This document shows positions 36,501-45,798 of a stretch of DNA of 64,000 bases, piece after piece. Source of the stretch: a virus; the IMG/VR virus record IMGVR_UViG_3300045919_000631, positions 1 to 64,000 of that record. One strand, given 5' to 3'. The notes under the pieces are model-generated. The model did not search any database, had not been told where the DNA came from, and saw only the letters and a program-made list of their open reading frames with translations. A program made the translations under genes and the position numbers. The stretch's first letter is position 1. Every line of letters starts with the position of its first letter.

Positions 36501-36633
36501 CACAAACACTCAAGGTAACTTCAAAGTTGGTAACAATTTTACAATTCTTCAAGACACTGGCACAATTCAAGGAACCACATTCCAGAGATCTATCTTGGCA
36601 CTGGTTACGCCTTTAACTTTAGCGCTTGAATAA
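33511..36633 (+). CDS. large tail-fibre or virion beta-helix protein
   Basis: 1040 residues. Residues 1-250 are Ser/Ala/Asn-rich with repeated xxLSAxNxx units, typical of trimeric fibre stalks. Around 245-260, NALTVIGTISAVG matches the short segment repeated in the next fibre proteins. Residues about 270-380 (YVATWGDDTNVGTNPSAPF; TIKKACQFVS; SIIGDGLRRVTIIP) begin a pectate-lyase-type right-handed beta helix. Likely a distal fibre or adhesin subunit; enzymatic activity is unknown. Confidence 0.8.
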   Translation: MSFVKISELPQNSVLSQDDLLAMVHSTAGTLVTYKVGLSDLDSRYVQLFVPLSGGIMNSSLNVLGSISARDNLFAAGMLVGSLSTTTFNVFSLTASNLSANNVFIGVLSGSNAGFINLSAFSLNVFSLSAINERVNSLTANYINTTSLTAYNLSATNIRGASGVFDTATITSISAASLVVVNATVGTLSATNITSSGGNFSTTNANVIDLSAYHLSANQIVNSQIWTDPVANTVGINTKAPNNALTVIGTISAVGAVTYTAPRPNLVYVATWGDDTNVGTNPSAPFKTIKKACQFVSQNQGMTYPVTQTAGQPVTQYTIFVMTGTYTEQNPIYVPQSTSIIGDGLRRVTIIPANLYYDVLWVNNACYVWGITFRSHLEPSAAIAFPNLDSTKPQFQIAFNTSGYAISAVGTNDYYRTYKPLITTSPYPQGCSSITQSVSAPNQFTVAQTISGRPSFFNTASSRVATEFTTFINVVLGGQTAVPATFPTYPANIPVTAGTAITILTANRSAIQAYSSAYWTANYPGVLTTPQLTASTRDMGAFVDTIVADLKTGSNHRAVEFGDIFYVGTINQSGSGNNIPLPAGVVGPCNGVFGATYNYINAGSGLNLSAYADSTTFILSEFKALTGILTNGQNSVVLFPTLTPTTDELAAANLLSANRSFFQAELTAYVDNNFPGFNYTKSTAATISAAKARAYRDAGWIVDAIAYDLQKGTNSRAVTYANSYYYPGYSRIAGQEIATAKTLGYLSYLASYVINNSAAQTTYGGCGLRIDGSLCRGPLRSFVTDSFTQVNEGGLGMHILNNGYAQLVSTFTVGCRIGLLAESGGQMTVNTSNCTFGLSGLVANGYSSTPVLSGILSADAAYNSIYITVSGVLPRYDAPDYLTYPMPVTVPYVGLVMTVDGDTSNTLYIVASASLVDAARYSYNLTFNQNVQAPLKSLSAVKFYVRSEIATNSHAFEYVGSGTQLSQLSQAIPALGGVANPDNEAIALSGGAVFFTSTNTQGNFKVGNNFTILQDTGTIQGTTFQRSILALVTPLTLALE

Positions 36634-36636
36634 ATA
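36629..36636 (+). promoter_or_regulatory. late-type promoter box AATAAATA
   Basis: Overlaps the upstream stop codon and lies exactly 5 nt before the ATG at 36642. Confidence 0.65.
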
Positions 36637-36641
36637 ATTTT

Positions 36642-37004
36642 ATGGCAACAACAGTAGCATTAAATCACTTCGTTAGAGCATCAGTTTTATTAACAACGAC
36701 ACTGACGCAAGTGTATTCCGCACCTGCAAATCAAGCATCGATTGTTTTAACAGCGCTAGCTACTAACACGACATCAAGCCCGCAGACAATTACCTTAGGT
36801 GTCTCCGGTAATGGTGGAACAAATCAAGCAACCCTTCCTTACTTTGATATTGTAAAGAATTTTCAAATTCCAGCAAATGACACAGCGAATTTAGCAATTG
36901 GTAAAATTGTATTGAATAACTACGATGCTCTTTATGCAAGTGCTCAAACTTTATCAGCTATCAATGTAACTCTTTCAGTGCTTGAGACTTTAAATACACA
37001 ATAA
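36642..37004 (+). CDS. small beta-rich virion protein
   Basis: 120 residues, Thr/Ala/Asn-rich with alternating beta pattern (ASIVLTALATNTTSSPQTIT). Similar short proteins accompany fibre genes in cyanophage-like myoviruses. Probably a structural or decoration protein; family not recognised. Confidence 0.65.
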   Translation: MATTVALNHFVRASVLLTTTLTQVYSAPANQASIVLTALATNTTSSPQTITLGVSGNGGTNQATLPYFDIVKNFQIPANDTANLAIGKIVLNNYDALYASAQTLSAINVTLSVLETLNTQ

Positions 37005-37005
37005 T

Positions 37006-38418
37006 ATGTCAAACTCGTTTCCGCAAACAATTGGTGGTAAACTATTGGTCAACTCTCCGCTTAGTGCATCGAGTGATCGCTATACCTTTTTAAGTTTACC
37101 AAACGCTGAGCCAAATCTTGGCGCTCCACGTGGTTTGTCTGGAACGTGCTATTTTAATGTCACTGAACCAGTTTCAGGCACAAGAGTTTGGTCTTCAAGC
37201 GCGAGCATAACTCAATTCGGAAATAATATTGGTATTGGTTTGGATTTGCCAAGAGAAAAATTAACAGTTGTTGGCAATATTTCAGCAACAGGCACAATTT
37301 ACGGAACATTAAACGGTGCAAACTCTGCAGCAGCAGGCAATGATACATACGTTCAATATAATAGCGGTGGACGTTTTGGTGCAGATTCTGCATTTACATG
37401 GAATAGAACATATTCAGGCCTGATTATTGGTGGGTTTACTAATCAGTTATCTGCAAACAACGGTCAAATAATTGGCGCTGGTGGTAATTACGTTCAAGCA
37501 GCTCACACAAATTCAATTATTCTCGGAACCAACATCACAACAAATGCTGCTAATTATACATTTGTTAATAATCTTAGCACTCCAGGGAGCATCGTTGGTA
37601 ACAATATTTTTGCTACAAATGCTATTGGTGTTGGAACACTTACACCGAATCAACAGCTAACAGTTGTTGGTAATATTTCAGCAACAGGTAATTTATATGG
37701 AACTCTTCAATTGCCTCAAACTGCATTGCTTGCAGCTGGTTTTGATACATATGTTCAGTATAATAGCAGTGGCAATTTAGCTGGTAATTCAACATTTACA
37801 TACAATTATAATTTAACTGGGTTAAAAGTTGGTATTACTCACATACTCACAGGCACAAGATCGTCAATCTTGGGTGGTCAAAGCAACTGCGTGTCAAGTA
37901 ATTTTGGAATTGTTGGTGGTGGTAATAACAACAATGTATCTTCTGACTACGCTTCTATTCTCGGCGGACGTTGTAATTCATCGCAAGGCACTCATGCAGT
38001 TGTTGGTGGTGGTAATTGCAATAGCGTTATTGCATCTGGTTATGCAAGTAGCATTGTCGGTGGTGAGTTAAATACAGTCACGAGCGATTATGGCGCTGTT
38101 TTAGGCGGTAGAAGTAACACCTTATCACATAATGATGCTTTTATTCTCGGTTCAAACTTGGCATCAAATGCAGTTTGCACAACATTTGTTAACAATCTTA
38201 GTACTCCAGGAACATTATACGGCAATTTAATGCAAGCATCGTCAGCGACAGTTACTGGTAATCTTAGCGCCAAAGGCAATATTCAAGGTAATATTGTTGC
38301 TAACACCTTAACATTAAATTCTGCATCATTCTTTCCGACATTAACAGCAACCAACTCTTATATAACAATAACTGTTGGAACATCATCACTAGCTCTGCCG
38401 CTTTACAGATATACTTGA
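37006..38418 (+). CDS. fibre/adhesin with YadA-like head repeats
   Basis: 470 residues. Short blocks LTVVGNISATG (about 86, 220) alternate with DTYVQYNSGG-type segments. Residues about 285-380 are head repeats of the form SxIxGGxxNxxSSxx, as in YadA/Hep_Hag trimeric adhesins. Likely forms a trimeric fibre. It has the same modular plan as the following 1599-residue protein. Confidence 0.8.
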   Translation: MSNSFPQTIGGKLLVNSPLSASSDRYTFLSLPNAEPNLGAPRGLSGTCYFNVTEPVSGTRVWSSSASITQFGNNIGIGLDLPREKLTVVGNISATGTIYGTLNGANSAAAGNDTYVQYNSGGRFGADSAFTWNRTYSGLIIGGFTNQLSANNGQIIGAGGNYVQAAHTNSIILGTNITTNAANYTFVNNLSTPGSIVGNNIFATNAIGVGTLTPNQQLTVVGNISATGNLYGTLQLPQTALLAAGFDTYVQYNSSGNLAGNSTFTYNYNLTGLKVGITHILTGTRSSILGGQSNCVSSNFGIVGGGNNNNVSSDYASILGGRCNSSQGTHAVVGGGNCNSVIASGYASSIVGGELNTVTSDYGAVLGGRSNTLSHNDAFILGSNLASNAVCTTFVNNLSTPGTLYGNLMQASSATVTGNLSAKGNIQGNIVANTLTLNSASFFPTLTATNSYITITVGTSSLALPLYRYT

Positions 38419-38447
38419 TGACTATTTGGGCTTCACATAGTCTATAA

Positions 38448-38455
38448 ATTAAATA
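38448..38455 (+). promoter_or_regulatory. late-type promoter box ATTAAATA
   Basis: 7 nt before the ATG at 38463. Confidence 0.55.
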
Positions 38456-38462
38456 ATTAGAC

Positions 38463-41400
38463 ATGAGCCAGAACGTTAATTACCGCGACACTAATTTTAC
38501 TAGTTTAGTGAGTTTGGGTATCGGAACTGATAATCCTAACCATGCGCTAACTGTTGTCGGCAATATCTCTTCAACTGGTAATATCTATGGTAACTTTGTT
38601 GCTGCGTCCGGTGCAGGAAGCGCTGGCGGAGTTAATTCTCAAGTTCAGTTCAATAATTCAGGCTTACTTGCAGGCGATAGCGGCTTAACCTACACAAATT
38701 CAACAAGCACTCTAACAGTTTCTAATGAGTATGTTAAAACAGCACTTGCAATTGGTATATTAAGCGGAGCTAGTGCATTAACAGTTGTTGGTAATATCTC
38801 AGCCTCTGGCATCATTTACGGTAATATTCCATTACTAAGTGCTCTTGCATCTGCTTTTGGACCAAATACGCAAGTTCAATATGCTAGTGCAGGATTGCTT
38901 GCGAGCGTTCCAACATTTACGTACAACCCCGTAAATAGCAGCGTAAATGTTCCAAACGTTTATACAAGCAATATTATTTTAAGCTCTTTAGCTGTTGGAG
39001 CTTTAAGTGGCTCAGAAGTTGCTACTATTGTTGGTAATTTGTCAGTGACTGGTACAATCTACGGCAACTTAAGCACAAATCAATTTTTGTTATCTGCAGC
39101 AGGTCCAACAAATTCAGTTCAGTTCAATTTAAACGGTAAACTCTCTGCAGACGCTGGCTTGACCTATACGCAGGCAACGAGCACATTATTTGCTCGCAAT
39201 ACTAACATAACACTCTTAACTGCAACATCGAGTGTTTTCACAAGCAAAGTTGGTATTAATACTATTACACCAAATGAAATGCTCACCGTTGTTGGTAATA
39301 TCTCAGCAACAGGAAGCATTTACGGCTCAGTAACAATTCCACCAGTCACTGCAACAGGTGTTGCTGCAGGTATAAACACACAAGTTCAATATAATCGCAG
39401 TGGTATTTTAAGTGCAAATGCTGGGTTTGCTTATTTTGATAATTTAAGCAGTGTTGTAGTCGGTTCAGGCAATTCATTAAGTGGCCTCAGCGCATTTAAC
39501 AGCGCGATTCTTGGCGCGAATAACATAGTATCGCATCCAAATGTTTTCACTCTTGGTTCTAATTTAACATCATTTGCGGCAAATTATACTTTAGTAAATA
39601 ACTTAAGCACAAATGGTCAAGTTGCAGCAAATACAGTTGTTGCAAATACTTTATCAGCAGCTGGGTCTATTTTTGGAACATTTCCTCAATTATCTGCAGC
39701 CGGTGCAGCAGCAGGCGCTGCAACTTGGGTTCAATATAATACAGGCGGTGCACTCGGGGCTGATGCAGGTTTTATTTATCTTCGCACTATAAGCGGCGTT
39801 CAAATAGGTGCAAATAATGTGGTGAGTGGCCTTTATAGTGGTGCTCTTGGTCAAAACAATACAGTATCGCATAATAATGCTTTTGCTTTTGGCACTAATT
39901 TAGTATCTAACACAGCTAATTTCACTTACGTCAATAATCTTAGTACCCCTGGTCAAGTACGTGCAAGTTGTGTAACTGTTGTGGGTGATATTTCTGCAAC
40001 AGGTACTGTATATGGCACTGTAGTATTGCCAGCACTAACATCAACAGCTTTTGCAGCTGGTTCAGCTACAAATATTCAGTTTGCAAAGAATAGTCTTCTC
40101 GCAGGTGATAACGCATTTGTTTATTTGCAGAGTCTCACAGCTTTACAAGTTGGTTCAAATCAAGCAATTAGTGGTCCATTTAGCAGTCTTGTTGGTGGAT
40201 TGAGTAATACGATTACGGCTAGTGCATCATTTATTGCTGGTGGCGTCAACAATAGAGTTGATGGCATTAATTCAGTTATCAATGGCGGTACATATAATCG
40301 TTCTTGGAGTGCAAATTCATTTATTGGAGCCGGTACGAATAATACAGTTGTAAATGATTTAGCAGTTGCTCTCGGTGGCAATAATAATATCGTGAGCGGT
40401 AGTGGATCTGCTAACGTAGGTGGTATTGTAAATGTTGTAAATGGATGTTACTCGGCAAATATTGGTGGTGCTCTCAATAATGTTCAAGGTACGTGCGCAG
40501 CTTCAGTTGGTGGTGCCTTTAATCAACCGGCAGGAACGTTTTCAGGCACTGTCGGTGGATGCAATAATATTGCTTGCTGTGCTGGTAGCTCAGTTGTTGG
40601 TGGCTTTTCAAATCTAGCATGTGGAAATTGTTCAACAATTGCTGGAGGCGTTTGCAATACGACAAAAGGTCCATATGCAGCTATAATTGGAGGTTGTTGC
40701 TTAACAGAAACGGGCATTGCATCAGTTCTTGTTGGTGGCCTCACTAATACAATTACTGGATCTGGTTCAGTTATTGCAGGTGGTTTAAACAATACTGCAA
40801 CAGCTAATTATTCTTTAATTGGTGCTGGTTATAATAATGCAATCAACAATACAGTTTCTGGTAGCGTTATTCTCGGTGGTTCAAATAATACTATTACCCA
40901 CAATGATGCAATTGTTCTCGGCACCGGTCTCTCGTCAGTTTCAGCAAATTACGTTGTTGTAAGTAACTTAAGTGCTAAATTTAACATTTATGCAAGCAAT
41001 TTACCGACAGCACCTACTGGCGAATCACAGGCTATATATGTTAGTGCAGGCAATTTTGCAACCAATCAAGGATTTCAATATCTTCCGCAGTTAAGTGCTC
41101 TCGTCGTTGGTAAAGGCAATTCCACAGTTGGGTTGTATGGTACAGTTGCTGGTGGTTATTGCAATATTTTAAGCGGTGATTGCAGCTTTATTGGTGGTGG
41201 TAATAATAATACCACTGGATACGGTACTAATATAGTAATTGCTGGTGGTGGATTTAATACATCATTCGCTTCTTATGCAGCAATGGGTGGTGGTTTTTGT
41301 AATATTAATAATACCACCTATGGGTTTGTTGGTGGTGGCCGCTGCAATAATAATACAGCTGATGCAGGTGTTTTAGTCGGTGGTTGTAGTAATATTAATA

Positions 41401-43262
41401 ACGGGTACTGCGGTGCTTTTATTGGTGCTGGATTTGGAAACTTTGTGTGCCAGCTTGGATCAGTAATTGTTGGTGGTGTTAGTAATACAGCTTGCGGTGC
41501 TTATTCTATTATAGCTGGTGGTAGAGTTAATAATATAGCAGCAAACACTGATGCAGCAGCTATATTAGGTGGGTGCGGTAATTATACATGCGGTTTTTGT
41601 TCATTTATCGGTGGTGGTTGTTTTAACTGTGTGCGAGACCATTTTAATGCGATAGTTGGTGGTGCAGGAAATCAAATTCAGCAAGGTCAAGCTTGGTCAA
41701 CTATTGCTGGAGGTCTTAGCAATTGCATAACAGGGTACTACACTAATCCAGCCAATCATTCATTTATTGGTGGTGGTTGTTTTAACACTGTGTATTGCGT
41801 TGACGGTGGTTTTATTGGTGGTGGTTATAGCAATTTAATACAAAGCACGTATGGATTTACCAACGGTCTTGGTAAAAACACAGCATCATCAATCGTTGGT
41901 GGCACAAATAATTGCATATTAAGCTCATACAACTTTATCGGTGGTGGTACAAATAACTTTATAAAAGCTTGCTACAGTTCAATTAATGGCGGTGCTAATA
42001 ACTCACTAAGCGGCTGTAACAGCTTTATTGGCGGTGGCTTTAGTAATTCTGCATCGGGTAATTGCGCCAGCATCGTCGGTGGTTATTGCAATATTTTAAG
42101 CAGTGATTGTAGTTTTATTGGTGGTGGCAATAATAATACCACTGGATACGGTACCAATATAGTAATTGCTGGCGGTAGTAATAATACTGCTAGTGGATTT
42201 TACACCACTATAGTTGGTGGGTGTGTAAATTGTATTTGCACCGGAGCTATTTATAGCTTTATTGGTGGTGGTCGTAATAACACAGCTGCTGTTGATACTT
42301 CAATAGTTGTCGGTGGATGCTATAATACCGCTTACGGTGGTTGTGGTGCTTTTGTTGGTGGTGGTTATCTAAATTTTACTAACGCAATAGCTGGAGCAGT
42401 CGTTGGTGGTTATCAAAATTGCTCAACTAGCGGTAACTACACTACTATAGGTGGTGGTCGCCAAAATACAGTTTGTGCTGAAGTTGCAGTAATTGCTGGT
42501 GGTTGCCAAAATTTCTCATGTGGACAGTATTCAGGTATTTTAGGTGGACAATTAAATCAAGTAAGAGATCATTGGTCATCAGTTGTTGGTGGGTGTGTAA
42601 ATTGCATACAACAAGGTAATTGTTATTCAACCATCGTTGGTGGTTTAAGCAATTGCATAACTGGTAATTATAACACTCCAGCAAACTTTGGATTTATTGG
42701 TGGTGGGGTTTGCAACCAACTGTATTGCGCAGATTCTGGCGCAATTGTCGCTGGACAATACAATTGCATTGTCCATCAAAATAACGGAGCAATTAACTTG
42801 GGTAAAAATATTGCTTCAGCAATTGTTGGTGGCACAAATAATTGCATATTAAGCTCATACAACTTTATCGGTGGTGGTACAAATAACTTTATAAAAGCTT
42901 GCTACAGTTCAATTAATGGCGGTGCTAATAACTCACTAAGCGGCTGTAACAGCTTTATTGGCGGTGGCTTTAGTAATTCTGCATCGGGTAATTATGCTAC
43001 TATCGTTGGTGGATATTGCAATTTAGTGACAACTGATTGCTCAGGCATTCTCGGTGGTATGTTCAATAAAGTTAGCCACGCTTGCTCGTTTACAGTTGGT
43101 GTCAATCTTTCAACAAACGCGACAAACACAACCTATATGAATAATTTGAGCGTTCAAACGTTATTGAATGCTGGCGGGCTTCCAAGCACCTCAGCTGGAC
43201 AGCCAAAAGGAACAATTTATTATTGCTCCACTGACTCAAATAGGCTATATTACGTGCCTTGA
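38463..43262 (+). CDS. giant trimeric adhesin-like tail fibre
   Basis: 1599 residues. The N-terminal third repeats LTVVGNISATGxIYG units with QVQYNxxGxL segments. The C-terminal two thirds have dozens of YadA-like head repeats with core FIGGGxxNxxxGxxSxIxGG, many with paired Cys. It ends ADSNRLYYVP-like, in a short C-terminal domain. Expected to be a long trimeric host-binding fibre. Contains an exact 169-nt internal duplication. Confidence 0.85.
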   Translation: MSQNVNYRDTNFTSLVSLGIGTDNPNHALTVVGNISSTGNIYGNFVAASGAGSAGGVNSQVQFNNSGLLAGDSGLTYTNSTSTLTVSNEYVKTALAIGILSGASALTVVGNISASGIIYGNIPLLSALASAFGPNTQVQYASAGLLASVPTFTYNPVNSSVNVPNVYTSNIILSSLAVGALSGSEVATIVGNLSVTGTIYGNLSTNQFLLSAAGPTNSVQFNLNGKLSADAGLTYTQATSTLFARNTNITLLTATSSVFTSKVGINTITPNEMLTVVGNISATGSIYGSVTIPPVTATGVAAGINTQVQYNRSGILSANAGFAYFDNLSSVVVGSGNSLSGLSAFNSAILGANNIVSHPNVFTLGSNLTSFAANYTLVNNLSTNGQVAANTVVANTLSAAGSIFGTFPQLSAAGAAAGAATWVQYNTGGALGADAGFIYLRTISGVQIGANNVVSGLYSGALGQNNTVSHNNAFAFGTNLVSNTANFTYVNNLSTPGQVRASCVTVVGDISATGTVYGTVVLPALTSTAFAAGSATNIQFAKNSLLAGDNAFVYLQSLTALQVGSNQAISGPFSSLVGGLSNTITASASFIAGGVNNRVDGINSVINGGTYNRSWSANSFIGAGTNNTVVNDLAVALGGNNNIVSGSGSANVGGIVNVVNGCYSANIGGALNNVQGTCAASVGGAFNQPAGTFSGTVGGCNNIACCAGSSVVGGFSNLACGNCSTIAGGVCNTTKGPYAAIIGGCCLTETGIASVLVGGLTNTITGSGSVIAGGLNNTATANYSLIGAGYNNAINNTVSGSVILGGSNNTITHNDAIVLGTGLSSVSANYVVVSNLSAKFNIYASNLPTAPTGESQAIYVSAGNFATNQGFQYLPQLSALVVGKGNSTVGLYGTVAGGYCNILSGDCSFIGGGNNNTTGYGTNIVIAGGGFNTSFASYAAMGGGFCNINNTTYGFVGGGRCNNNTADAGVLVGGCSNINNGYCGAFIGAGFGNFVCQLGSVIVGGVSNTACGAYSIIAGGRVNNIAANTDAAAILGGCGNYTCGFCSFIGGGCFNCVRDHFNAIVGGAGNQIQQGQAWSTIAGGLSNCITGYYTNPANHSFIGGGCFNTVYCVDGGFIGGGYSNLIQSTYGFTNGLGKNTASSIVGGTNNCILSSYNFIGGGTNNFIKACYSSINGGANNSLSGCNSFIGGGFSNSASGNCASIVGGYCNILSSDCSFIGGGNNNTTGYGTNIVIAGGSNNTASGFYTTIVGGCVNCICTGAIYSFIGGGRNNTAAVDTSIVVGGCYNTAYGGCGAFVGGGYLNFTNAIAGAVVGGYQNCSTSGNYTTIGGGRQNTVCAEVAVIAGGCQNFSCGQYSGILGGQLNQVRDHWSSVVGGCVNCIQQGNCYSTIVGGLSNCITGNYNTPANFGFIGGGVCNQLYCADSGAIVAGQYNCIVHQNNGAINLGKNIASAIVGGTNNCILSSYNFIGGGTNNFIKACYSSINGGANNSLSGCNSFIGGGFSNSASGNYATIVGGYCNLVTTDCSGILGGMFNKVSHACSFTVGVNLSTNATNTTYMNNLSVQTLLNAGGLPSTSAGQPKGTIYYCSTDSNRLYYVP
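41895..42063 (+). repeat. 169-nt exact duplication, copy 1
   Basis: Identical to 42825..42993, 930 nt downstream in the same frame of the adhesin gene. A further near-identical block (about 41166 and 42095) has the same offset, so a segment of about 930 nt was duplicated and has partly diverged. Confidence 0.9.
42825..42993 (+). repeat. 169-nt exact duplication, copy 2
   Basis: Second identical copy; see 41895..42063. Confidence 0.9.
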
Positions 43263-44158
43263 TTTTTGACTGATGCAATTATTGCATTAACATCAAACAA
43301 TTCATTTGTGCTATATGGATACTCGTGATCTTGACCATCAAAATTATAGTCAAAGATAAAGCTATCAATTAAATGCTCCATATCGCGTTTTGCAGTTGGA
43401 TAGATATTATCGTGAATATTATATCCAAATGTTGTATGCGATGTACCGACCCAAGCAACTGTTGACGGCAATCCTAGCGTAGCGGCAGCATGTTGCATGC
43501 TACTATCAATCAATAAACGCTTTTTTGACATTAAAAGCATAGCCATGAACTCACGCTTACCAATTTCAGGCAGTGCCTCAGTCCCATTTAATTTAAAGCC
43601 GGTTGGTCTTGATACTTGAATAATATGATGCGTATCTTTAAAAGCGTCAACCACTTGTTGGGCCTGATAAATTGGAAAATCTCTGGTCCAGCTATACGGT
43701 TTTTGTGAAGCCCAGGCACCTCCACAAGTTTGAAATATCATTATTGGCTTAGGATTGGCGTATTTTTGTTGAACATTTTCAAGCTCTCGAGCATTAAAAT
43801 ATAGACGCGGAGTCTCATTGTTATATTTCAATTTAAACAATTCACACCAGCTGATAATAACGTGCTGCTTCTTTTGAATATGAGCGGCTGTAAAGTATGG
43901 CTCGTTTTTAAAGATTAATGTGTCTTTATCTTGAATATAATCTCTATAAAAATAAGGATGAGCTCCAGAGCGGTATACTCTTGCGACATTTGGGTTATTT
44001 AAATAAACTTCAGGCCAAGGTGTAACAACAATTAAATCACGTTCAGGATGATTTGCTTTAATTGCAGCCGCTACAGCTGTCGATGCAATGATTTTTCCAA
44101 GACCACCTTCAGGAATAAAAACGGAATAGCTTTTTGGCTCACTTAATACTAATGTCAT
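43250..44158 (-). CDS. GT9-like glycosyltransferase (heptosyltransferase family)
   Basis: 302 residues. VFIPEGGLGKIIASTAVAAA (about 13-32) is the N-terminal Rossmann motif of the ADP-heptose:LPS heptosyltransferase family. RLLIDSSMQHAAATLGLPSTV (about 213-233) is the matching C-terminal nucleotide-sugar motif. Lying next to the fibre genes, it could glycosylate the fibre or host surface sugars. Overlaps the fibre gene tail to tail by 13 nt. Confidence 0.78.
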   Translation of the reverse strand: MTLVLSEPKSYSVFIPEGGLGKIIASTAVAAAIKANHPERDLIVVTPWPEVYLNNPNVARVYRSGAHPYFYRDYIQDKDTLIFKNEPYFTAAHIQKKQHVIISWCELFKLKYNNETPRLYFNARELENVQQKYANPKPIMIFQTCGGAWASQKPYSWTRDFPIYQAQQVVDAFKDTHHIIQVSRPTGFKLNGTEALPEIGKREFMAMLLMSKKRLLIDSSMQHAAATLGLPSTVAWVGTSHTTFGYNIHDNIYPTAKRDMEHLIDSFIFDYNFDGQDHEYPYSTNELFDVNAIIASVKNQGT

Positions 44159-44187
44159 GAAGCTACTTACATAACACTAACAATCTA

Positions 44188-44397
44188 TCAAGACTTATTG
44201 GCAATTAAATCATCAAAAGTACTGACTAGGGTGGTGTGGAGGCTTGGATATGCTAAGTTCTTATCAAAGATTTTACAGAAACTATCAGTTTGTTTTAGTT
44301 CTTCAACGCGGGCTAATATACTTTGACACTCAATTAGGGCCCATTTATTGTAGCTATAATGTTGTTGAACAGTATTTACTAGAGTTTGCCAATCCAT
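44188..44397 (-). CDS. small hypothetical protein
   Basis: 69 residues from MDWQTLVNTVQQHYSYNKW; the longer frame to 44439 is rejected because a TATAAATA late box lies exactly 5 nt before this ATG. Helical, function unknown. Divergent from the plus-strand gene at 44420. Confidence 0.6.
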   Translation of the reverse strand: MDWQTLVNTVQQHYSYNKWALIECQSILARVEELKQTDSFCKIFDKNLAYPSLHTTLVSTFDDLIANKS

Positions 44398-44402
44398 TTG
44401 AT

Positions 44403-44410
44403 TATTTATA
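44403..44410 (-). promoter_or_regulatory. late promoter box TATAAATA (minus)
   Basis: Perfect T4-type late box, exactly 5 nt before the ATG at 44397; shares bases with the divergent box 44407..44414. Confidence 0.72.
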
Positions 44411-44414
44411 AATA
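44407..44414 (+). promoter_or_regulatory. late promoter box TATAAATA (plus)
   Basis: Perfect T4-type late box, exactly 5 nt before the GTG at 44420. Confidence 0.72.
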
Positions 44415-44419
44415 TACTT

Positions 44420-45085
44420 GTGATATCTGTACCTTTCACAATTTACGATTATAATAACTCCGTATTAACTGCAGCGTCTGGTTATTCCGTGCAATTTAAC
44501 ACTTTTAAATTTTCAACAGACTTCACTTCTATTACAGCGGGTATATCCGATAAAAAAGTTGTTTGGAATTTTGGTGATGGTACAACCTCAGCTGAGTTAA
44601 CAGCTACGCACTGGTATAAATATCCTGGGACTTATCTCGTTCAGCTAAATCTTTTTGATCAGTTTGGGCAAGGTACTCAAAATTCTTATGTAAGCTCAAT
44701 AGCAATATATAATTATATACCCGATACTATTATTATATCATCAACTGTGCAGCCAATTTTAACAAGCGGTGAAGCTGTTACTCAATTATTTTTAACAAGA
44801 TATAACTCTTGGCAAATGTCATCAAGTGCTGAAAACACTGTAATAAATTTGACAGTATCAGGCAATCAATCACCTTTTTATAGTGCATCGGCATATAATT
44901 CAGATAAATTTGCTCACCTAAAATCATCGAGTCGATTTGCTTTAAGTTCTACGTTTGGACTAACTGTAGTCGATCAAGTATCCACAACTAACAATCCGAT
45001 ATTTTTACTAGTTAATGGAACTAATTATTTGGTAGGCACGAGCGGTGTGAGCTCATTTTATTACATTGAAGATTCAAAGATATAG
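44420..45085 (+). CDS. PKD-domain virion protein (GTG start)
   Basis: 221 residues. VVWNFGDGTTSAELTATHWY (about 47-66), followed by PGTYLVQLNLFDQFG, is a PKD (Ig-like) domain. PKD domains mediate protein or sugar contacts on phage and bacterial surfaces. The rest is beta-rich. The GTG start is supported by the late box 5 nt upstream. First gene of the plus-strand cluster to 56 kb. Confidence 0.78.
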   Translation: MISVPFTIYDYNNSVLTAASGYSVQFNTFKFSTDFTSITAGISDKKVVWNFGDGTTSAELTATHWYKYPGTYLVQLNLFDQFGQGTQNSYVSSIAIYNYIPDTIIISSTVQPILTSGEAVTQLFLTRYNSWQMSSSAENTVINLTVSGNQSPFYSASAYNSDKFAHLKSSSRFALSSTFGLTVVDQVSTTNNPIFLLVNGTNYLVGTSGVSSFYYIEDSKI

Positions 45086-45099
45086 ACTATAATAAAGAA

Positions 45100-45798
45100 A
45101 TGGTAATTTTTGATCCCACTAACCACACATATAAAAATCCAGAAAGTGGTGAGTTTTATAAGTCAGTTTCAACTCTTTTATCTCAATACAAGAAGCCATT
45201 TGATGCAAAGTTTTTTTCGAAGATAGTCGCTAAGAGAGAAGGCGTTTCACAGCAAGCTATTTTAGATAAATGGGATAAAAATACTCAAGAAGCGTGCATA
45301 AAGGGTAAAGATATTCACAGCATTATTGAAGGTTACATAAAAAATGACGCTTATGATATTGAAAACTTATCTTTGATAGACGAGTTTAAAAAAGTTTTTA
45401 ACAAGGAAGAATTTAAAGTTTTTCATAGTGAGAAAATCTTGTTCAGTGACGAACATAAAGTAGCCGGCACTTCAGATTGTATTGCTGATAACATAAAAGG
45501 TAATACTTTTGATGTTTACGATTTTAAAACAAATAAAAATTTCCAATTCTTTAATAAATATAATGAGTACCTCTTAAAACCTCTAGAACATTTACAGAAT
45601 TGTCATTTCAATGTCTACGCTTTGCAACTATCACTATACGCTTTTTTATATAGTAAAATGTCTGGTAAATCTGTTCGAAAATTAGCACTTTATTACTATG
45701 ATGACACTAAGTTCAACTATATTAATGTCCCGTACATGCGTTGGGATATTGCTGTTTTATTAAAACATTATGGATCCAATCATCCTGAAAAAAGTTAA
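45100..45798 (+). CDS. PD-(D/E)XK nuclease (RecB-like)
   Basis: 232 residues. VAGTSDCIAD (about 121-130; Asp of motif II), FDVYDFKTNKN (about 137-147; the D-x-K core) and the following YALQLSLYAFLYSK (QxxxY motif) fit the RecB/Cas4-like nuclease fold. It cuts DNA; the role may be genome processing, recombination or host DNA attack. It sits between virion genes, which is unusual. Confidence 0.82.
   Translation: MVIFDPTNHTYKNPESGEFYKSVSTLLSQYKKPFDAKFFSKIVAKREGVSQQAILDKWDKNTQEACIKGKDIHSIIEGYIKNDAYDIENLSLIDEFKKVFNKEEFKVFHSEKILFSDEHKVAGTSDCIADNIKGNTFDVYDFKTNKNFQFFNKYNEYLLKPLEHLQNCHFNVYALQLSLYAFLYSKMSGKSVRKLALYYYDDTKFNYINVPYMRWDIAVLLKHYGSNHPEKS

Noticed and set aside
38463-43262. CRISPR array
   Set aside because: The repeats are in frame, degenerate and encode YadA-like adhesin repeats; there are no spacers.
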